Shown piece after piece: positions 7,430 through 15,182 of a DNA stretch of 23,374 nt. Location of the stretch: NCBI GenBank assembly GCA_964427655.1, contig CAYRWE010000054.1, positions 1 through 23,374 on the forward strand, read 5' to 3'. The position numbers and the translations under genes were made by a program. Below the pieces are notes generated by a model. That model searched no databases and was not told the DNA's origin. It saw only the letters and a list, made by a program, of their open reading frames with translations. Source of the DNA: CAVQNQ01 sp964427655. Its GTDB lineage: Bacteria > Acidobacteriota > Terriglobia > Bryobacterales > Bryobacteraceae. How positions within the stretch are numbered: the stretch's first letter is position 1; every line of letters begins with the position of its first letter.

Positions 7430-8170
7430 TCATGCCGCGCTGTGGGTGGCTTTCTGCGACGCCATCAGGCCGGAGGCCGCCAGCAGCACCAGCCCGAAGG
7501 CCGCCGTCACCACCAGGCTGGCCAGCGCGCCCGGAGCGGCGTTGGGCAGATGCAGGGTGTGGTTTAGCAGGGCGATGGAATAAGTCAGCGGGTTGATCCA
7601 CATGATGGCCTTCACCCATCCGTGCGCCGTGGCCATGGGGAAGAGCGACCCCGAGACCATCCACATGGGCACCAGCAGCAGGTTCATGATGGCGTGAAAG
7701 CCGGAAGTGGATTCCATGCGCCAGGCGATCACGAAGCCGAGGCCGGTGAGCGTAAAGGAAATCAACAGAATAGCGGCAGCCACCACCACCAGCTCGAGCG
7801 GCCGGATGGACACGCCCGCCAGCGGCGCGAAAGCCAGGAAAATCAGCCCCTGGATCCAAGCCAGCGTGGCGGATCCCAGGATCTTGCCCAGCACCATGCT
7901 GGTGCGCGGCGCGGGCGAAACCAGCATCGAGAGAAGAAAGCCCTCGCGGCGGTCTTCGATGATCGAGATGGTGGAGAAGATCGCCGAGAACATGACCGTG
8001 AGCACCAGCGCGCCGGAATAGAAACGCGCCAGGTCGTTCGAGCCGTAGCCGATCAGCAGCCAGAAGACCAGCGGCGACGCCACTACCCCCAGCACGCGGC
8101 TCTTCTGGCGCCAGAAGCGCAGCAGCTCACGCTGCCATAGCGTGGCGGCCGGCAAAAAGAAGCTACTCAA
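7430..8170 (-). CDS. ABC-2 type transporter permease
   Basis: The 246-residue protein has six predicted membrane helices and the ABC-2 permease layout: a cytoplasmic N-terminal helix (LWQRELLRFWRQKSRVLG), a hydrophobic pair, the coupling segment IIEDRREGFLLSMLVSPAPR, and a later WMVSGSLFPM followed by INPLTYSIALLNH. It would pair with the ATPase encoded just upstream to form an exporter. The start is a TTG at 8170 that overlaps the ATPase stop by eight bases, with a G-rich ribosome binding site just upstream. The substrate is unknown. Its place between ctaB and sco1 suggests a task in oxidase or heme handling, but that is inference. Confidence 0.9.
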   Translation of the reverse strand: MSSFFLPAATLWQRELLRFWRQKSRVLGVVASPLVFWLLIGYGSNDLARFYSGALVLTVMFSAIFSTISIIEDRREGFLLSMLVSPAPRTSMVLGKILGSATLAWIQGLIFLAFAPLAGVSIRPLELVVVAAAILLISFTLTGLGFVIAWRMESTSGFHAIMNLLLVPMWMVSGSLFPMATAHGWVKAIMWINPLTYSIALLNHTLHLPNAAPGALASLVVTAAFGLVLLAASGLMASQKATHSAA

Positions 8171-9071
8171 GGATGGCCCCCGTTTCCCTTACGAAAACGT
8201 CTTCGAGCGTGGGCTTGTGCAGCCCCACCGATTCCACCGCGCCCGGAAAGGCCTCCACCACTTCGGCAATGAAGCGATGGCCGTTCGAGATCTCGACGCG
8301 CACACGCCCATCCATCGCCGTGGCCGGCAAGCCGAAGCGCTCGGCGATGCGCCCGGCCAGCGACTCGGCCTCGCCGCTCTCGAGCACCACCACGTCGCCG
8401 CCGATCCGCGCGCGCAACTCGCCCGGACTGCCCTCGGCCACCACCGCGCCCTGATGCAGCAGCACCAGGCGATCGCAGCGATCAGCCTCTTCGAGGATGT
8501 GGGAAGTGAGCAAGATGGTGACGCCTTCGTTATCCCGCAGATTCTCGACGTGCCGTGAGAGATCCCGCCGCGCGGCCGGGTCCAGGCCCGTGGAGGCTTC
8601 GTCCATGAGCAGCACCAGAGGGCGGTGCAGCAGGGCTTTGGCGATTTCGACCCTCCGCCGCAGACCGCCCGAGAGCGTTTCCACCAGATCTTTACGGCGG
8701 TCCGCCAGGCCCAGGCGCTCGACGGCCCGCTCGATGCGCTCGGTGAGCAGCGCGCCGCTCAACCCGTGCAAATGGCCTTGCGCGCGCAAATTCTCATCCA
8801 CCGTCAAGGCTTTATCCAGACTCTGCGTCTGGAACACCACGCCCACCTGGCGGCGCACCGCGGCGGCTTCCTTCACCACATCGTGCCCGGCGATGGAGGC
8901 CCTCCCGCTGGTGGGCACCATCATGGTGGAGAGAATGCGGAAGAGCGTGGATTTGCCGCCGCCGTTCGGTCCCAGCAGCCCGAAGATCTCGCCCTTGCGC
9001 ACCTCAAAGCTTACGCCCGCAAGCGCTTTCCGCCCGCCGTAAGTATGCGTGAGATTTTCGACTTGGATCAC
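8163..9071 (-). CDS. ABC transporter ATP-binding protein
   Basis: The 302-residue protein carries a full ABC ATPase core: Walker A GPNGGGKST (residues 34-42), Q-loop Gln81, signature LSGGL (from 133), Walker B LVLLMDEAS with catalytic Glu158, and switch His191 in LTSHILEEAD. A C-terminal extension of about 90 residues resembles that of ABC-2 (drug or CcmA/NodI-like) exporters. The signature is LSGGLRRR rather than the more usual LSGGQ, which is common in this subgroup. The start is a GTG sharing four bases with the ctaB stop (GTGA), and the end overlaps the permease gene by eight bases, so the three genes form one translationally coupled unit. Confidence 0.94.
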   Translation of the reverse strand: MIQVENLTHTYGGRKALAGVSFEVRKGEIFGLLGPNGGGKSTLFRILSTMMVPTSGRASIAGHDVVKEAAAVRRQVGVVFQTQSLDKALTVDENLRAQGHLHGLSGALLTERIERAVERLGLADRRKDLVETLSGGLRRRVEIAKALLHRPLVLLMDEASTGLDPAARRDLSRHVENLRDNEGVTILLTSHILEEADRCDRLVLLHQGAVVAEGSPGELRARIGGDVVVLESGEAESLAGRIAERFGLPATAMDGRVRVEISNGHRFIAEVVEAFPGAVESVGLHKPTLEDVFVRETGAILE

Positions 9072-9946
9072 AATCCCGGCCTGTCGATGAGCATCAACCC
9101 GTAGATCGCCGGAAGGTACAATACCGAGGCCATCAGCACCCCTCGCGCGCGGACCACGCTACGGTCGAGCGCCACACGCACGCCCGCGTAGAGGAACCAC
9201 ATTCCCAGCAACAAGGCCCCTAACAGATAGATGCGTCCCGACATCCCCAGTATACCCGGCACCAGGCTGACGGGGATCAGAGCCAGCCCGTAAAGCACGA
9301 TCTGGCGCGCCGTGGAGCGCCCGTCCGGCTCCACCACCGGCAGCATGCGGATACCGGCGCGCGCGTAGTCGTCTTTGTACATCCAGGCGATCGAATAGAA
9401 ATGCGGAAACTGCCACAGGAAGAGGATGGCCGCCAGCACCCACGCCTCGGGGCGCAGGGTTCCCGCCGCCGCGGCATAGCCGATCACCGGCGGCATGGCA
9501 CCCGGCACCGCGCCGATGGTGGTGGACCACCAGGTACGCTGCTTGAGCGGCGTGTACAGGAACAGGTAGCTGCCCAGCGTGAATGCGCCGATGGCCGCCG
9601 CGAGCAGGTTCACTCCCAGCCACAGCTCGGCAAAACCCACCACCGAAAGCGCCACCCCGAAAGCCAGCGCGCGTCCCGAAGTGAGCCGGCCCTCGGGCAA
9701 AGGGCGCCGCGCGGTGCGCCGCATGTGCCGGTCGGCTTCCCGCTCGTACCATTGGTTCAGGGCCGCGGTGCCGGAGGCGATTAAGCCGGTGCCGAGGATG
9801 GTGTGAAACAGCGCGAGGTAATGAATATTGCGCAGAAACTCGAGCCAATGGGCGCCGCCGTGAAGCCCGAAGAAGTACCCGATCCCCGTGCTCATGAGGA
9901 TCAGCCAGGTGATTCGCGGCTTTGTCAGCTCGATGTATGCGCGCAT
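9068..9946 (-). CDS. ctaB: Protoheme IX farnesyltransferase (heme O synthase)
   Basis: The 292-residue UbiA-family membrane protein begins MRAYIELTKPRITWLILMST, typical of CtaB. It carries the first prenyl-diphosphate/Mg site as NQWYEREADRHMRRTARRPL and the second acidic loop as YKDDYARAGIRMLPV, with seven to nine hydrophobic segments. CtaB attaches a farnesyl group to heme b to make heme o for heme-copper oxidases. I chose the ATG at 9946 over a TTG at 9970 because the family starts close to ELTKPR; neither has a clear ribosome binding site. It is the first gene of the cassette. No ctaA or oxidase subunit gene is in the window, so where the heme is used is not shown here. Confidence 0.95.
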   Translation of the reverse strand: MRAYIELTKPRITWLILMSTGIGYFFGLHGGAHWLEFLRNIHYLALFHTILGTGLIASGTAALNQWYEREADRHMRRTARRPLPEGRLTSGRALAFGVALSVVGFAELWLGVNLLAAAIGAFTLGSYLFLYTPLKQRTWWSTTIGAVPGAMPPVIGYAAAAGTLRPEAWVLAAILFLWQFPHFYSIAWMYKDDYARAGIRMLPVVEPDGRSTARQIVLYGLALIPVSLVPGILGMSGRIYLLGALLLGMWFLYAGVRVALDRSVVRARGVLMASVLYLPAIYGLMLIDRPGL

Positions 9947-10090
9947 GTAGTGTGTGGGGCAGGTGCCCAACCAGCATTTCTCCTGCCAGTTAACAGATGC
10001 GGTCAGGACCGTCGCGGCTTCCCAAACCTACGCAGAATCTATCGGTTATGGAAGAATTCCACAGCCTGGCGCACAAGGGCGGGTTCAGAA

Positions 10091-10132
10091 CAAGCTAAAG
10101 CATGCCCCACCGGCGGGGCGTGCTTTAGCTTG
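10091..10132. repeat. Hairpin-forming repeat downstream of the S9 peptidase gene
   Basis: Two 18-base arms (caagctaaagcatgcccc and its complement with one mismatch) are separated by six bases. The element begins 13 bases beyond the peptidase stop codon. There is no T-tract, so it is not a standard intrinsic terminator, though it could protect or end the transcript. A 25-base direct copy of its left arm and loop lies at 12210-12234, on the other side of the same gene. It resembles REP-type dispersed elements. Confidence 0.85.
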
Positions 10133-10144
10133 CCCTGTCTGCGA

Positions 10145-12190
10145 TTAGCGCAGGTGCCGGCTCAGGAAATCGGCCGCGGCTTCGTACGCCCGCCGCCAAG
10201 TGCTGTAGAGCAGGAACTCATGCACCTCATCGGGGAAGATCAACTCCTCGATCTCGACCTTCTGGTGCCGCAGCGCCGCCGCCAGCGCCACGGTCTGGTT
10301 GAATTGCACGCTGCGGTCGTCGTCGCCGTGGATCAGCAGCACCGGCGAGCGCCACGTGGCCACCGAAGCCATGGGCGACGATTCGTAGGCCACGCGGTAA
10401 TCCGGCTCGGTGGAGGGGATGCCCAGCTCCGTGGCCCAATCGTTCACGCCGTGAATATCGACGCCAGCTCTGTAGAGGTCCGAAGCGCGCGCCAGCGCCA
10501 GCCCCGTGAGATAGCCGCCATAGGAGCCGCCCCACGCGGCGATGCGCGCCGGGTCCACATCCGGGCGGCCGCGGAGATAAACGCCAGCACCTTCGACGTC
10601 GTTGTATTCGCTTCCGCCCGCCGGGCCGGCATTGAGGGCCTCGCGAAAATCCAGGCCGTTGCCGATGCCGCCGCGGTAATTCACCGCGAGCACCACGTAG
10701 CCGCTATTAGCCAGGTATTGGTTCAGCCCGTAAGCGTTCGAATAGTAGTACATGGGGTGCCAGCCGAGCAGCATCTGGCGCTGCGATCCGCCGTGGAAGA
10801 AGACCACCGCGGGATGGCGCGCGTCGCTTGTGCCCGCGCCCTTGGGCGGCAGGAAAAGTTCGCCGTGGATGGCCATGCCGTCGGCGCTCGAAAAGGTCAC
10901 CGGCTGCGGCGTCACCATGTGAGCAAGCGGGAAATCGGCGGGGACGGCATCGGGATCCATCTCGGCAGGCCGGTCCCGGATAACGGTGGCATGGAGCGGG
11001 CGGCGCGCGTCGGATTGCAGCAGCGCGATATCGCCGTTGCTCAAGATCGCCGGCGACAGCTCGATGCCATTTCCAGCCGTCACGCTCTTGACCGGGCCGC
11101 CAGAGGCCGCGACCTTCCACAGGTGCCGCCGGTCGATATCCTGCTGGTTCGAGCTGTAGACAACCTCGCGCCCGTCGCGCGGAAGCGCCACGTCTTCCAC
11201 TTCGAAGGCGCCGGGAGTCAACAGCATGGCCTCGCCGCCAGCGGCAGGGACAGAATAGAGGTGCGTCCAGCCATCGCCTTCCCAGGGGAAGACTACCCGG
11301 CCATCGGCGGACCACAGCAACTGGTTGCGCGCGGCGACCTCGCGGAAAACGCTGCCGGGGCCTTCGTGCGCGCGCCAGATCTCTTTTCCCGCGCCGGTCT
11401 CGGCATCCGCCACGCGAATGGACCAGGGCGGGCCGCCGCGCCGCGGGCCACGCGGCTCGCGCTGGCCCGTACCGGGAATGCGCAGGAAGGCTACGTTGCG
11501 GCTATCCGACGACCACTCCGGCTGCTTGTCGGAATCCGTGCTGGGGTCGAGATAGCGCACCGCGCCGGCGGCCGCGTCGTACACTCCGATGAAAGCGTGA
11601 TCGCCGCGGTCGCTCTCGAAGGCAATGCGCGCGCCATCCGGCGACCAGACCGCACGGCCGCAGGTGCCGCGCGCCTTGAAGGCCTGCGTGGGCGCGGTCT
11701 TGCCATCGAGCAGGGCAAGCCAGAGTTGGCCACGGCGGATGAAGGCTACGCGGTTGCCCTTGGGCGAGACGGCCGGCGAATGGCCCTCGCCGATCCGACG
11801 CGGCGCGGAGCCATCGAGCGCCACGATCCACACGTCCTGCTCGGCGCCATTCGGATCGAGCGCCGGATTGGGATATTCGCCCGCGCGGTTGGCGCCATCT
11901 ACGCGCACATAGAGGATGGTCGACGCGTCCGGCGCCCAAGCCAATTGGCCCAATTCCTGGCCGTCATCCTGCGTGTAGGCGGTGACTTTGCGGGCCCGGT
12001 AATCCGGCGGCTCGGCTACCAGGATATTGCGGACGCCGCGCGCGTTCGATACCCATGCCACCCTGCCGCCCGAGGGCGCGGCAGTCAGCTCGTACGGGAA
12101 GGCGGCGCCGAGCACCTGGTCGATGCTGAACGGCGGCGTCTGCGCCAGGGCGCAGGAGACTAGCGCCAGGGCGGCGAAAAATCGCACCAT
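10145..12190 (-). CDS. Secreted S9-family prolyl oligopeptidase-like serine peptidase
   Basis: The 681-residue protein has a Sec signal peptide (MVRFFAALALVSCALAQ), a TolB/WD40-like beta-propeller of roughly residues 20-400 with repeats such as WSPDGARIAFESDRGD and WSSDSRNVAFLRIPG, and a C-terminal alpha/beta hydrolase domain. The catalytic triad is visible: Ser556 in GGSYGGY, Asp625 in HGDDDRSV and His657 in DEVHEF. The family cleaves short peptides, usually after proline or as dipeptidyl/acylaminoacyl peptidases; the exact specificity cannot be read here. The ATG at 12190 was chosen because it gives the signal peptide; there is no clear Shine-Dalgarno sequence. It lies 49 bases after azoR on the same strand and is bracketed by two copies of a repeat. 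Confidence 0.93.
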   Translation of the reverse strand: MVRFFAALALVSCALAQTPPFSIDQVLGAAFPYELTAAPSGGRVAWVSNARGVRNILVAEPPDYRARKVTAYTQDDGQELGQLAWAPDASTILYVRVDGANRAGEYPNPALDPNGAEQDVWIVALDGSAPRRIGEGHSPAVSPKGNRVAFIRRGQLWLALLDGKTAPTQAFKARGTCGRAVWSPDGARIAFESDRGDHAFIGVYDAAAGAVRYLDPSTDSDKQPEWSSDSRNVAFLRIPGTGQREPRGPRRGGPPWSIRVADAETGAGKEIWRAHEGPGSVFREVAARNQLLWSADGRVVFPWEGDGWTHLYSVPAAGGEAMLLTPGAFEVEDVALPRDGREVVYSSNQQDIDRRHLWKVAASGGPVKSVTAGNGIELSPAILSNGDIALLQSDARRPLHATVIRDRPAEMDPDAVPADFPLAHMVTPQPVTFSSADGMAIHGELFLPPKGAGTSDARHPAVVFFHGGSQRQMLLGWHPMYYYSNAYGLNQYLANSGYVVLAVNYRGGIGNGLDFREALNAGPAGGSEYNDVEGAGVYLRGRPDVDPARIAAWGGSYGGYLTGLALARASDLYRAGVDIHGVNDWATELGIPSTEPDYRVAYESSPMASVATWRSPVLLIHGDDDRSVQFNQTVALAAALRHQKVEIEELIFPDEVHEFLLYSTWRRAYEAAADFLSRHLR

Positions 12191-12209
12191 GGCTTGAATA
12201 TACACTGGG

Positions 12210-12234
12210 CAAGCTAAAGCATGCCCCACCGGCG
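12210..12234. repeat. Direct half-copy of the 10091-10132 repeat
   Basis: These 25 bases are identical to 10091-10115, in the same orientation, but the right arm is missing. The copy occupies half of the 49-base gap between the azoR stop and the peptidase start. Together with the full copy it brackets the peptidase gene with direct repeats. Confidence 0.85.
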
Positions 12235-12239
12235 CGGAA

Positions 12240-12869
12240 TTACGCCGTTTGGAACTGCGCCCGGATGGAGGCCAGCACCGGCTTCACGATGGTCGCGCGA
12301 TCGACTCCGTACATCAGGCGGGCGGTTCCGAAGGCGCTGATGAAGCGCGTATCCGTCACACCTATGAAGCCGAAAATGGTGCGCAGGTACGGCTCCACGA
12401 AGTTCATCGCGGCCATGGGAGTACCCGGCTCGTAAGCGCCGCCGGAGGCCACCAGGAAAACGGCCTTCTTGCCGCGCAGCAGGCCGACGGGCGCGCCGTT
12501 TTCATAGGTGAATGTCTTGCCGATCCGCACGACCTGATCGATCCACAGCTTCAGCACCGCCGGGATAGAAAAGTTGTGCATGGGGACCCCGATGGCAAAT
12601 TCATCCGCGGCTTCGAGCTCCGCGATGAGCTGGTCGGACGTCGCCAGCACCTCTTTCTGGCGCGCGGTGAGGTTGGCTTCGGGCGTGTAGGCGGCGCCGA
12701 TCCACTCCGCGCTCATCAGCGGCAGTTTGCTGGTCGCGAGGTCGCGCGTGACGATCTGGCCGCCGGGATTGGCCTCCCGCCACCCCTGAACGTGTTCGTC
12801 GGTGAGCTGACGGCTAAAAGACGCCTCGCTCCCCAGAGGACTGGAATCGATTCGAAGAAGCGTTCCCAT
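12240..12869 (-). CDS. azoR: FMN-dependent NADH:quinone oxidoreductase / azoreductase
   Basis: The 209-residue flavodoxin-like protein matches AzoR in length and in motifs: the phosphate-binding RIDSSPLGSEASFSR near the N-terminus, VPMHNFSIPAVLKLWIDQV (about residues 94-112) around the isoalloxazine ring, and VASGGAYEPG (about 145-154). Family members reduce quinones and azo compounds with NAD(P)H by a two-electron route and protect against electrophile stress. The ATG at 12869 has AAGGAG nine bases upstream. A TetR regulator is transcribed divergently 109 bases away, a common arrangement for inducible azoR genes. The S9 peptidase gene follows downstream. Confidence 0.93.
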   Translation of the reverse strand: MGTLLRIDSSPLGSEASFSRQLTDEHVQGWREANPGGQIVTRDLATSKLPLMSAEWIGAAYTPEANLTARQKEVLATSDQLIAELEAADEFAIGVPMHNFSIPAVLKLWIDQVVRIGKTFTYENGAPVGLLRGKKAVFLVASGGAYEPGTPMAAMNFVEPYLRTIFGFIGVTDTRFISAFGTARLMYGVDRATIVKPVLASIRAQFQTA

Positions 12870-12944
12870 TAATTCTTTCTCCTTTGCAACAATTGATGAC
12901 TAAACAACGGATGTCGATTCACGAAAACCTATGGACTTGTTTCT

Positions 12945-12957
12945 GCAACCCTGTTGC
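12945..12957. promoter_or_regulatory. Candidate operator between azoR and the TetR gene
   Basis: A perfect 5-bp inverted repeat GCAAC-cct-GTTGC lies in the divergent intergenic region (12870-12978). Another GCAAC occurs at 12886-12890, near azoR. TetR proteins usually bind palindromes placed over such divergent promoters. The motif is short and I found no strong -35/-10 pair around it, so this is tentative. Confidence 0.25.
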
Positions 12958-12978
12958 GAATTTGTTACGCTAGCAGCC

Positions 12979-13575
12979 ATGCCCCGGAGGACCAGCGAAA
13001 TTGCCGATCCGCGCATCCGGCGGACCCGCCAGATGCTCCAGCAAGCTCTGGATAACTTGCTGTCCGGTAAGAATTTCGATGAGATTTCGGTGCAGGACAT
13101 CGCGGACGCCGCGACGCTCAACCGGGCTACCTTCTACGACCACTATAGCGATAAATTCGCCCTGCTCGAATGCCTGGTGGGCAGCCGCTTCGACGAACTG
13201 CTGGCGGAACGCGATGTGCAGTTTGATGGGACCTGCACATCGGCGCTGAAGGCCATCGTTCTGGCGGTTTGCGACTACCTGGCGCGCCTGCAGGGACCCG
13301 GCGGGGCGCGGCCCATAGAGCCTCACATGCAATCGGCTATCGTGGCGGTGGTGCGGCGGACGCTCCTCGAAGGGTTGAAGCGGAATCCGCCGGAGAACGC
13401 CATCGCCCCGGAGATGATGGCGGCGGCGGCAAGCTGGGCCATCTATGGCGCGGCCAAAGAATGGGCAGGAACCGCCGATCGATGCCCTTCGGAAAGCATC
13501 GCGGACACGGTCGCCGTGCTGGTATCGCCCATCCTGCAACTGGCGCACGGGGAAGCGCGGCCTCTAACAACGTAA
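12979..13575 (+). CDS. TetR/AcrR-family transcriptional regulator
   Basis: The 198-residue protein has a typical TetR N-terminal DNA-binding domain: a first helix RTRQMLQQALDNLLS and a helix-turn-helix at about residues 34-57 (DEISVQDIADAATLNRATFY, followed by DHYSDK). The C-terminal half is helical and would bind an inducer and form the dimer; it shows no motif that names a ligand. The ATG at 12979 was chosen because the family starts close to the first helix; an upstream ATG at 12931 would add an unrelated 16-residue leader. It is divergent from azoR, which it probably represses, by analogy with other such pairs. Confidence 0.9.
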   Translation: MPRRTSEIADPRIRRTRQMLQQALDNLLSGKNFDEISVQDIADAATLNRATFYDHYSDKFALLECLVGSRFDELLAERDVQFDGTCTSALKAIVLAVCDYLARLQGPGGARPIEPHMQSAIVAVVRRTLLEGLKRNPPENAIAPEMMAAAASWAIYGAAKEWAGTADRCPSESIADTVAVLVSPILQLAHGEARPLTT

Positions 13576-13717
13576 ACTTCCGGCATAGCCGTGTTTCATC
13601 GGCTCATTTCGCGACGGATTTTTGCGACACGCGAGGGCCTGATTTTGGGGCTGGATGTTGTCGCAAAACCTACCAGTTATGAAACGACGGGGCCGAACGC
13701 ATGGGTGGAACTCTGTT

Positions 13718-13723
13718 TACAAT
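13718..13723 (+). promoter_or_regulatory. Candidate -10 element upstream of the small secreted protein
   Basis: TACAAT matches the sigma70 -10 consensus at five of six positions and lies 23 bases before the ATG at 13747. I see no good -35 at the expected distance. The rest of the 13576-13746 gap holds no gene or repeat that I can recognise. Confidence 0.25.
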
Positions 13724-13746
13724 AGCGGTGTCGAATACCTCGGACC

Positions 13747-14196
13747 ATGCTTACCGCTAAGAGTGCGCTCCGAATTGTCGGCGTCCTGATCGTTTGTGAG
13801 GTTATGTTGAGCGAGTGTGTATGTCTCCGGGCGACCGAAAGAGACTGGATTGCTCACGAAGCGCAGGCCATAGTCGTGGGCACCTTCAACCCGAGCCCGA
13901 CCTTCCTGTGGTTCGATGGTTGGCATCTCAGCGGCGTCATCAGCGTTCGCGAAGTCCTTTACGGAGATCACTTGCCCACCGAAATCACTCTTCGGTGCGC
14001 GTGTAAGTGGGAGAACCATTGCCAGTGGTGGCCGCCTCCCCGTTACCCTAGATTTACGACGCAGACCGGGCTGTGGTTCCTCCGACGCATCGACCCAAAT
14101 ACCTGGGAATCCGCCAACGGCTTCTCCGACTCTGGGTTCCGGGATCTCTCGGATCGCGCCTACTGGGAGAACTACATCCGTCTCCATAAACAGTGA
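13747..14196 (+). CDS. Small secreted hypothetical protein, Cys/Trp-rich
   Basis: I do not recognise a named family. The 149-residue product has a hydrophobic signal-like N-terminus (ALRIVGVLIVCEVMLSECVC, from residue 7). A strand-rich segment follows (AIVVGTFNPSP, then WFDGWHLSGVISVREVLYG at 55-73) and a cysteine/tryptophan cluster RCACKWENHCQWWPP with Cys84, Cys86 and Cys92. The repeated hydrophobic strands would suit a small beta-barrel, and the paired cysteines suggest disulfides or metal binding outside the cytoplasm. GC3 is lower than in the neighbours. It stands alone between the TetR gene and the convergent thiG group. Cys25 is in a poor lipobox context, so lipidation is doubtful. Confidence 0.6.
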   Translation: MLTAKSALRIVGVLIVCEVMLSECVCLRATERDWIAHEAQAIVVGTFNPSPTFLWFDGWHLSGVISVREVLYGDHLPTEITLRCACKWENHCQWWPPPRYPRFTTQTGLWFLRRIDPNTWESANGFSDSGFRDLSDRAYWENYIRLHKQ

Positions 14197-14202
14197 TCGG
14201 CC

Positions 14203-14230
14203 TGTTTCACAATGGACCCTTGGTGAAACA
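14203..14230 (+). terminator. Weak hairpin after the small secreted protein gene
   Basis: TGTTTCAC and GTGAAACA form an 8-bp perfect stem around a 12-base loop, starting six bases after the stop codon of the 13747-14196 gene. No T-run follows, so intrinsic termination is uncertain. The remainder of the gap up to thiG (14231-14357) shows nothing I can identify. Confidence 0.3.
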
Positions 14231-14357
14231 TGATTGCGAAGGACCAGGACTTCCCTCTTACGATAATCAGGGCTTCGGGTGAATGCACTCGCAGAAATAT
14301 TCGAGCATCCCGATTGCTTCGTAATACTCGTAAGACTCGCGGATCGTCGCGGGCGCG

Positions 14358-15137
14358 CTAGCGGCCGACCACACCGGCCAAGGGGCTGCTGGCGCTGGCG
14401 TAGAGTTTGCGCGGCATACGTCCGGCTTCGAAGGCCAGGCGGCCGGCCTCGACCGCCAGCTTCATGGCGAGCGCCATCTTTTCGGCGTCGTCGGCAACGG
14501 CAATGGCGGAGTTCAAGAGTACGCCATCGGCGCCCAGTTCCATAGCCACGGCGGCATCCGAGGCGGTGCCCACACCGGCATCCACGATCATCGGAACTTC
14601 CGTGATCATCTCACGCATAATCCGCAGGTTAGTGGGGTTCTGTACGCCCAGGCCGGAACCGATGGGGGCGGCCAGAGGCATCACCGCAGCAGCGCCGGCA
14701 TCGATCAGCTTGCGGGCGTTCACCACGTCGTCGTTGGTGTAGGGCAGCACGATGAAGCCTTCTTTTACCAGGGTGCGTGTGGCTTCGAGCAGGCCGGCAT
14801 TATCGGGGAACAGCGTCTTTTCGTCGCCGATGACTTCGAGCTTGACCCAGTTCGAGAGGCCCACTTCGCGGGCCAGCATGGCGGTGCGGACCGCCTCATC
14901 GGCCGAGTAGCAGCCGGCGGTATTGGGGAGAATGAAGATCTTGGAACGATCGATGTAATCGAGAAGGGATTCCTTGCCGCGGTCGGTGAGATTCACGCGG
15001 CGCACCGCCACCGTCACCATGTCCGCCCCGGTGGCTTGGTGGCACCGCTGCATCTCTTGAAAAGTGCGGTACTTCCCCGTTCCTACGATGAGCCGCGAGC
15101 GGAATTCGCGGCCGGCAATGCGGAGTGTTTCGGGCAT
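14358..15137 (-). CDS. thiG: Thiazole synthase
   Basis: The 259-residue TIM-barrel protein matches ThiG along its length: SRLIVGTGKY near the start, VAVRRVNL, PNTAGCYSADEAVRTA, the Schiff-base lysine Lys99 in NWVKLEVIGD, LPLAAPIGSGLGVQNP and DAGVGTASDAAVAMELGADG with the phosphate-binding loop. ThiG makes the thiazole phosphate of thiamine from 1-deoxyxylulose 5-phosphate, dehydroglycine and the ThiS thiocarboxylate. The ATG at 15137 begins the conserved N-terminus. No thiS, thiF, thiE, thiH or thiO is in the window, so the partners must be encoded elsewhere. It lies 45 bases after the Ycf48-like gene on the same strand. Confidence 0.96.
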   Translation of the reverse strand: MPETLRIAGREFRSRLIVGTGKYRTFQEMQRCHQATGADMVTVAVRRVNLTDRGKESLLDYIDRSKIFILPNTAGCYSADEAVRTAMLAREVGLSNWVKLEVIGDEKTLFPDNAGLLEATRTLVKEGFIVLPYTNDDVVNARKLIDAGAAAVMPLAAPIGSGLGVQNPTNLRIMREMITEVPMIVDAGVGTASDAAVAMELGADGVLLNSAIAVADDAEKMALAMKLAVEAGRLAFEAGRMPRKLYASASSPLAGVVGR

Positions 15138-15182
15138 GCACTTATTGTAGCGCCGCGACTCGCGTAGCCCTTCCGGGGCGCC

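Noticed and set aside
9803..12163. Long open frame of 786 codons on the plus strand
   Set aside because: It lies antisense to the S9 peptidase and the start of ctaB, both with clear family motifs. Its translation is Arg/Ala/Gly-rich with no recognisable domain, as expected for the antisense frame of GC-rich genes.
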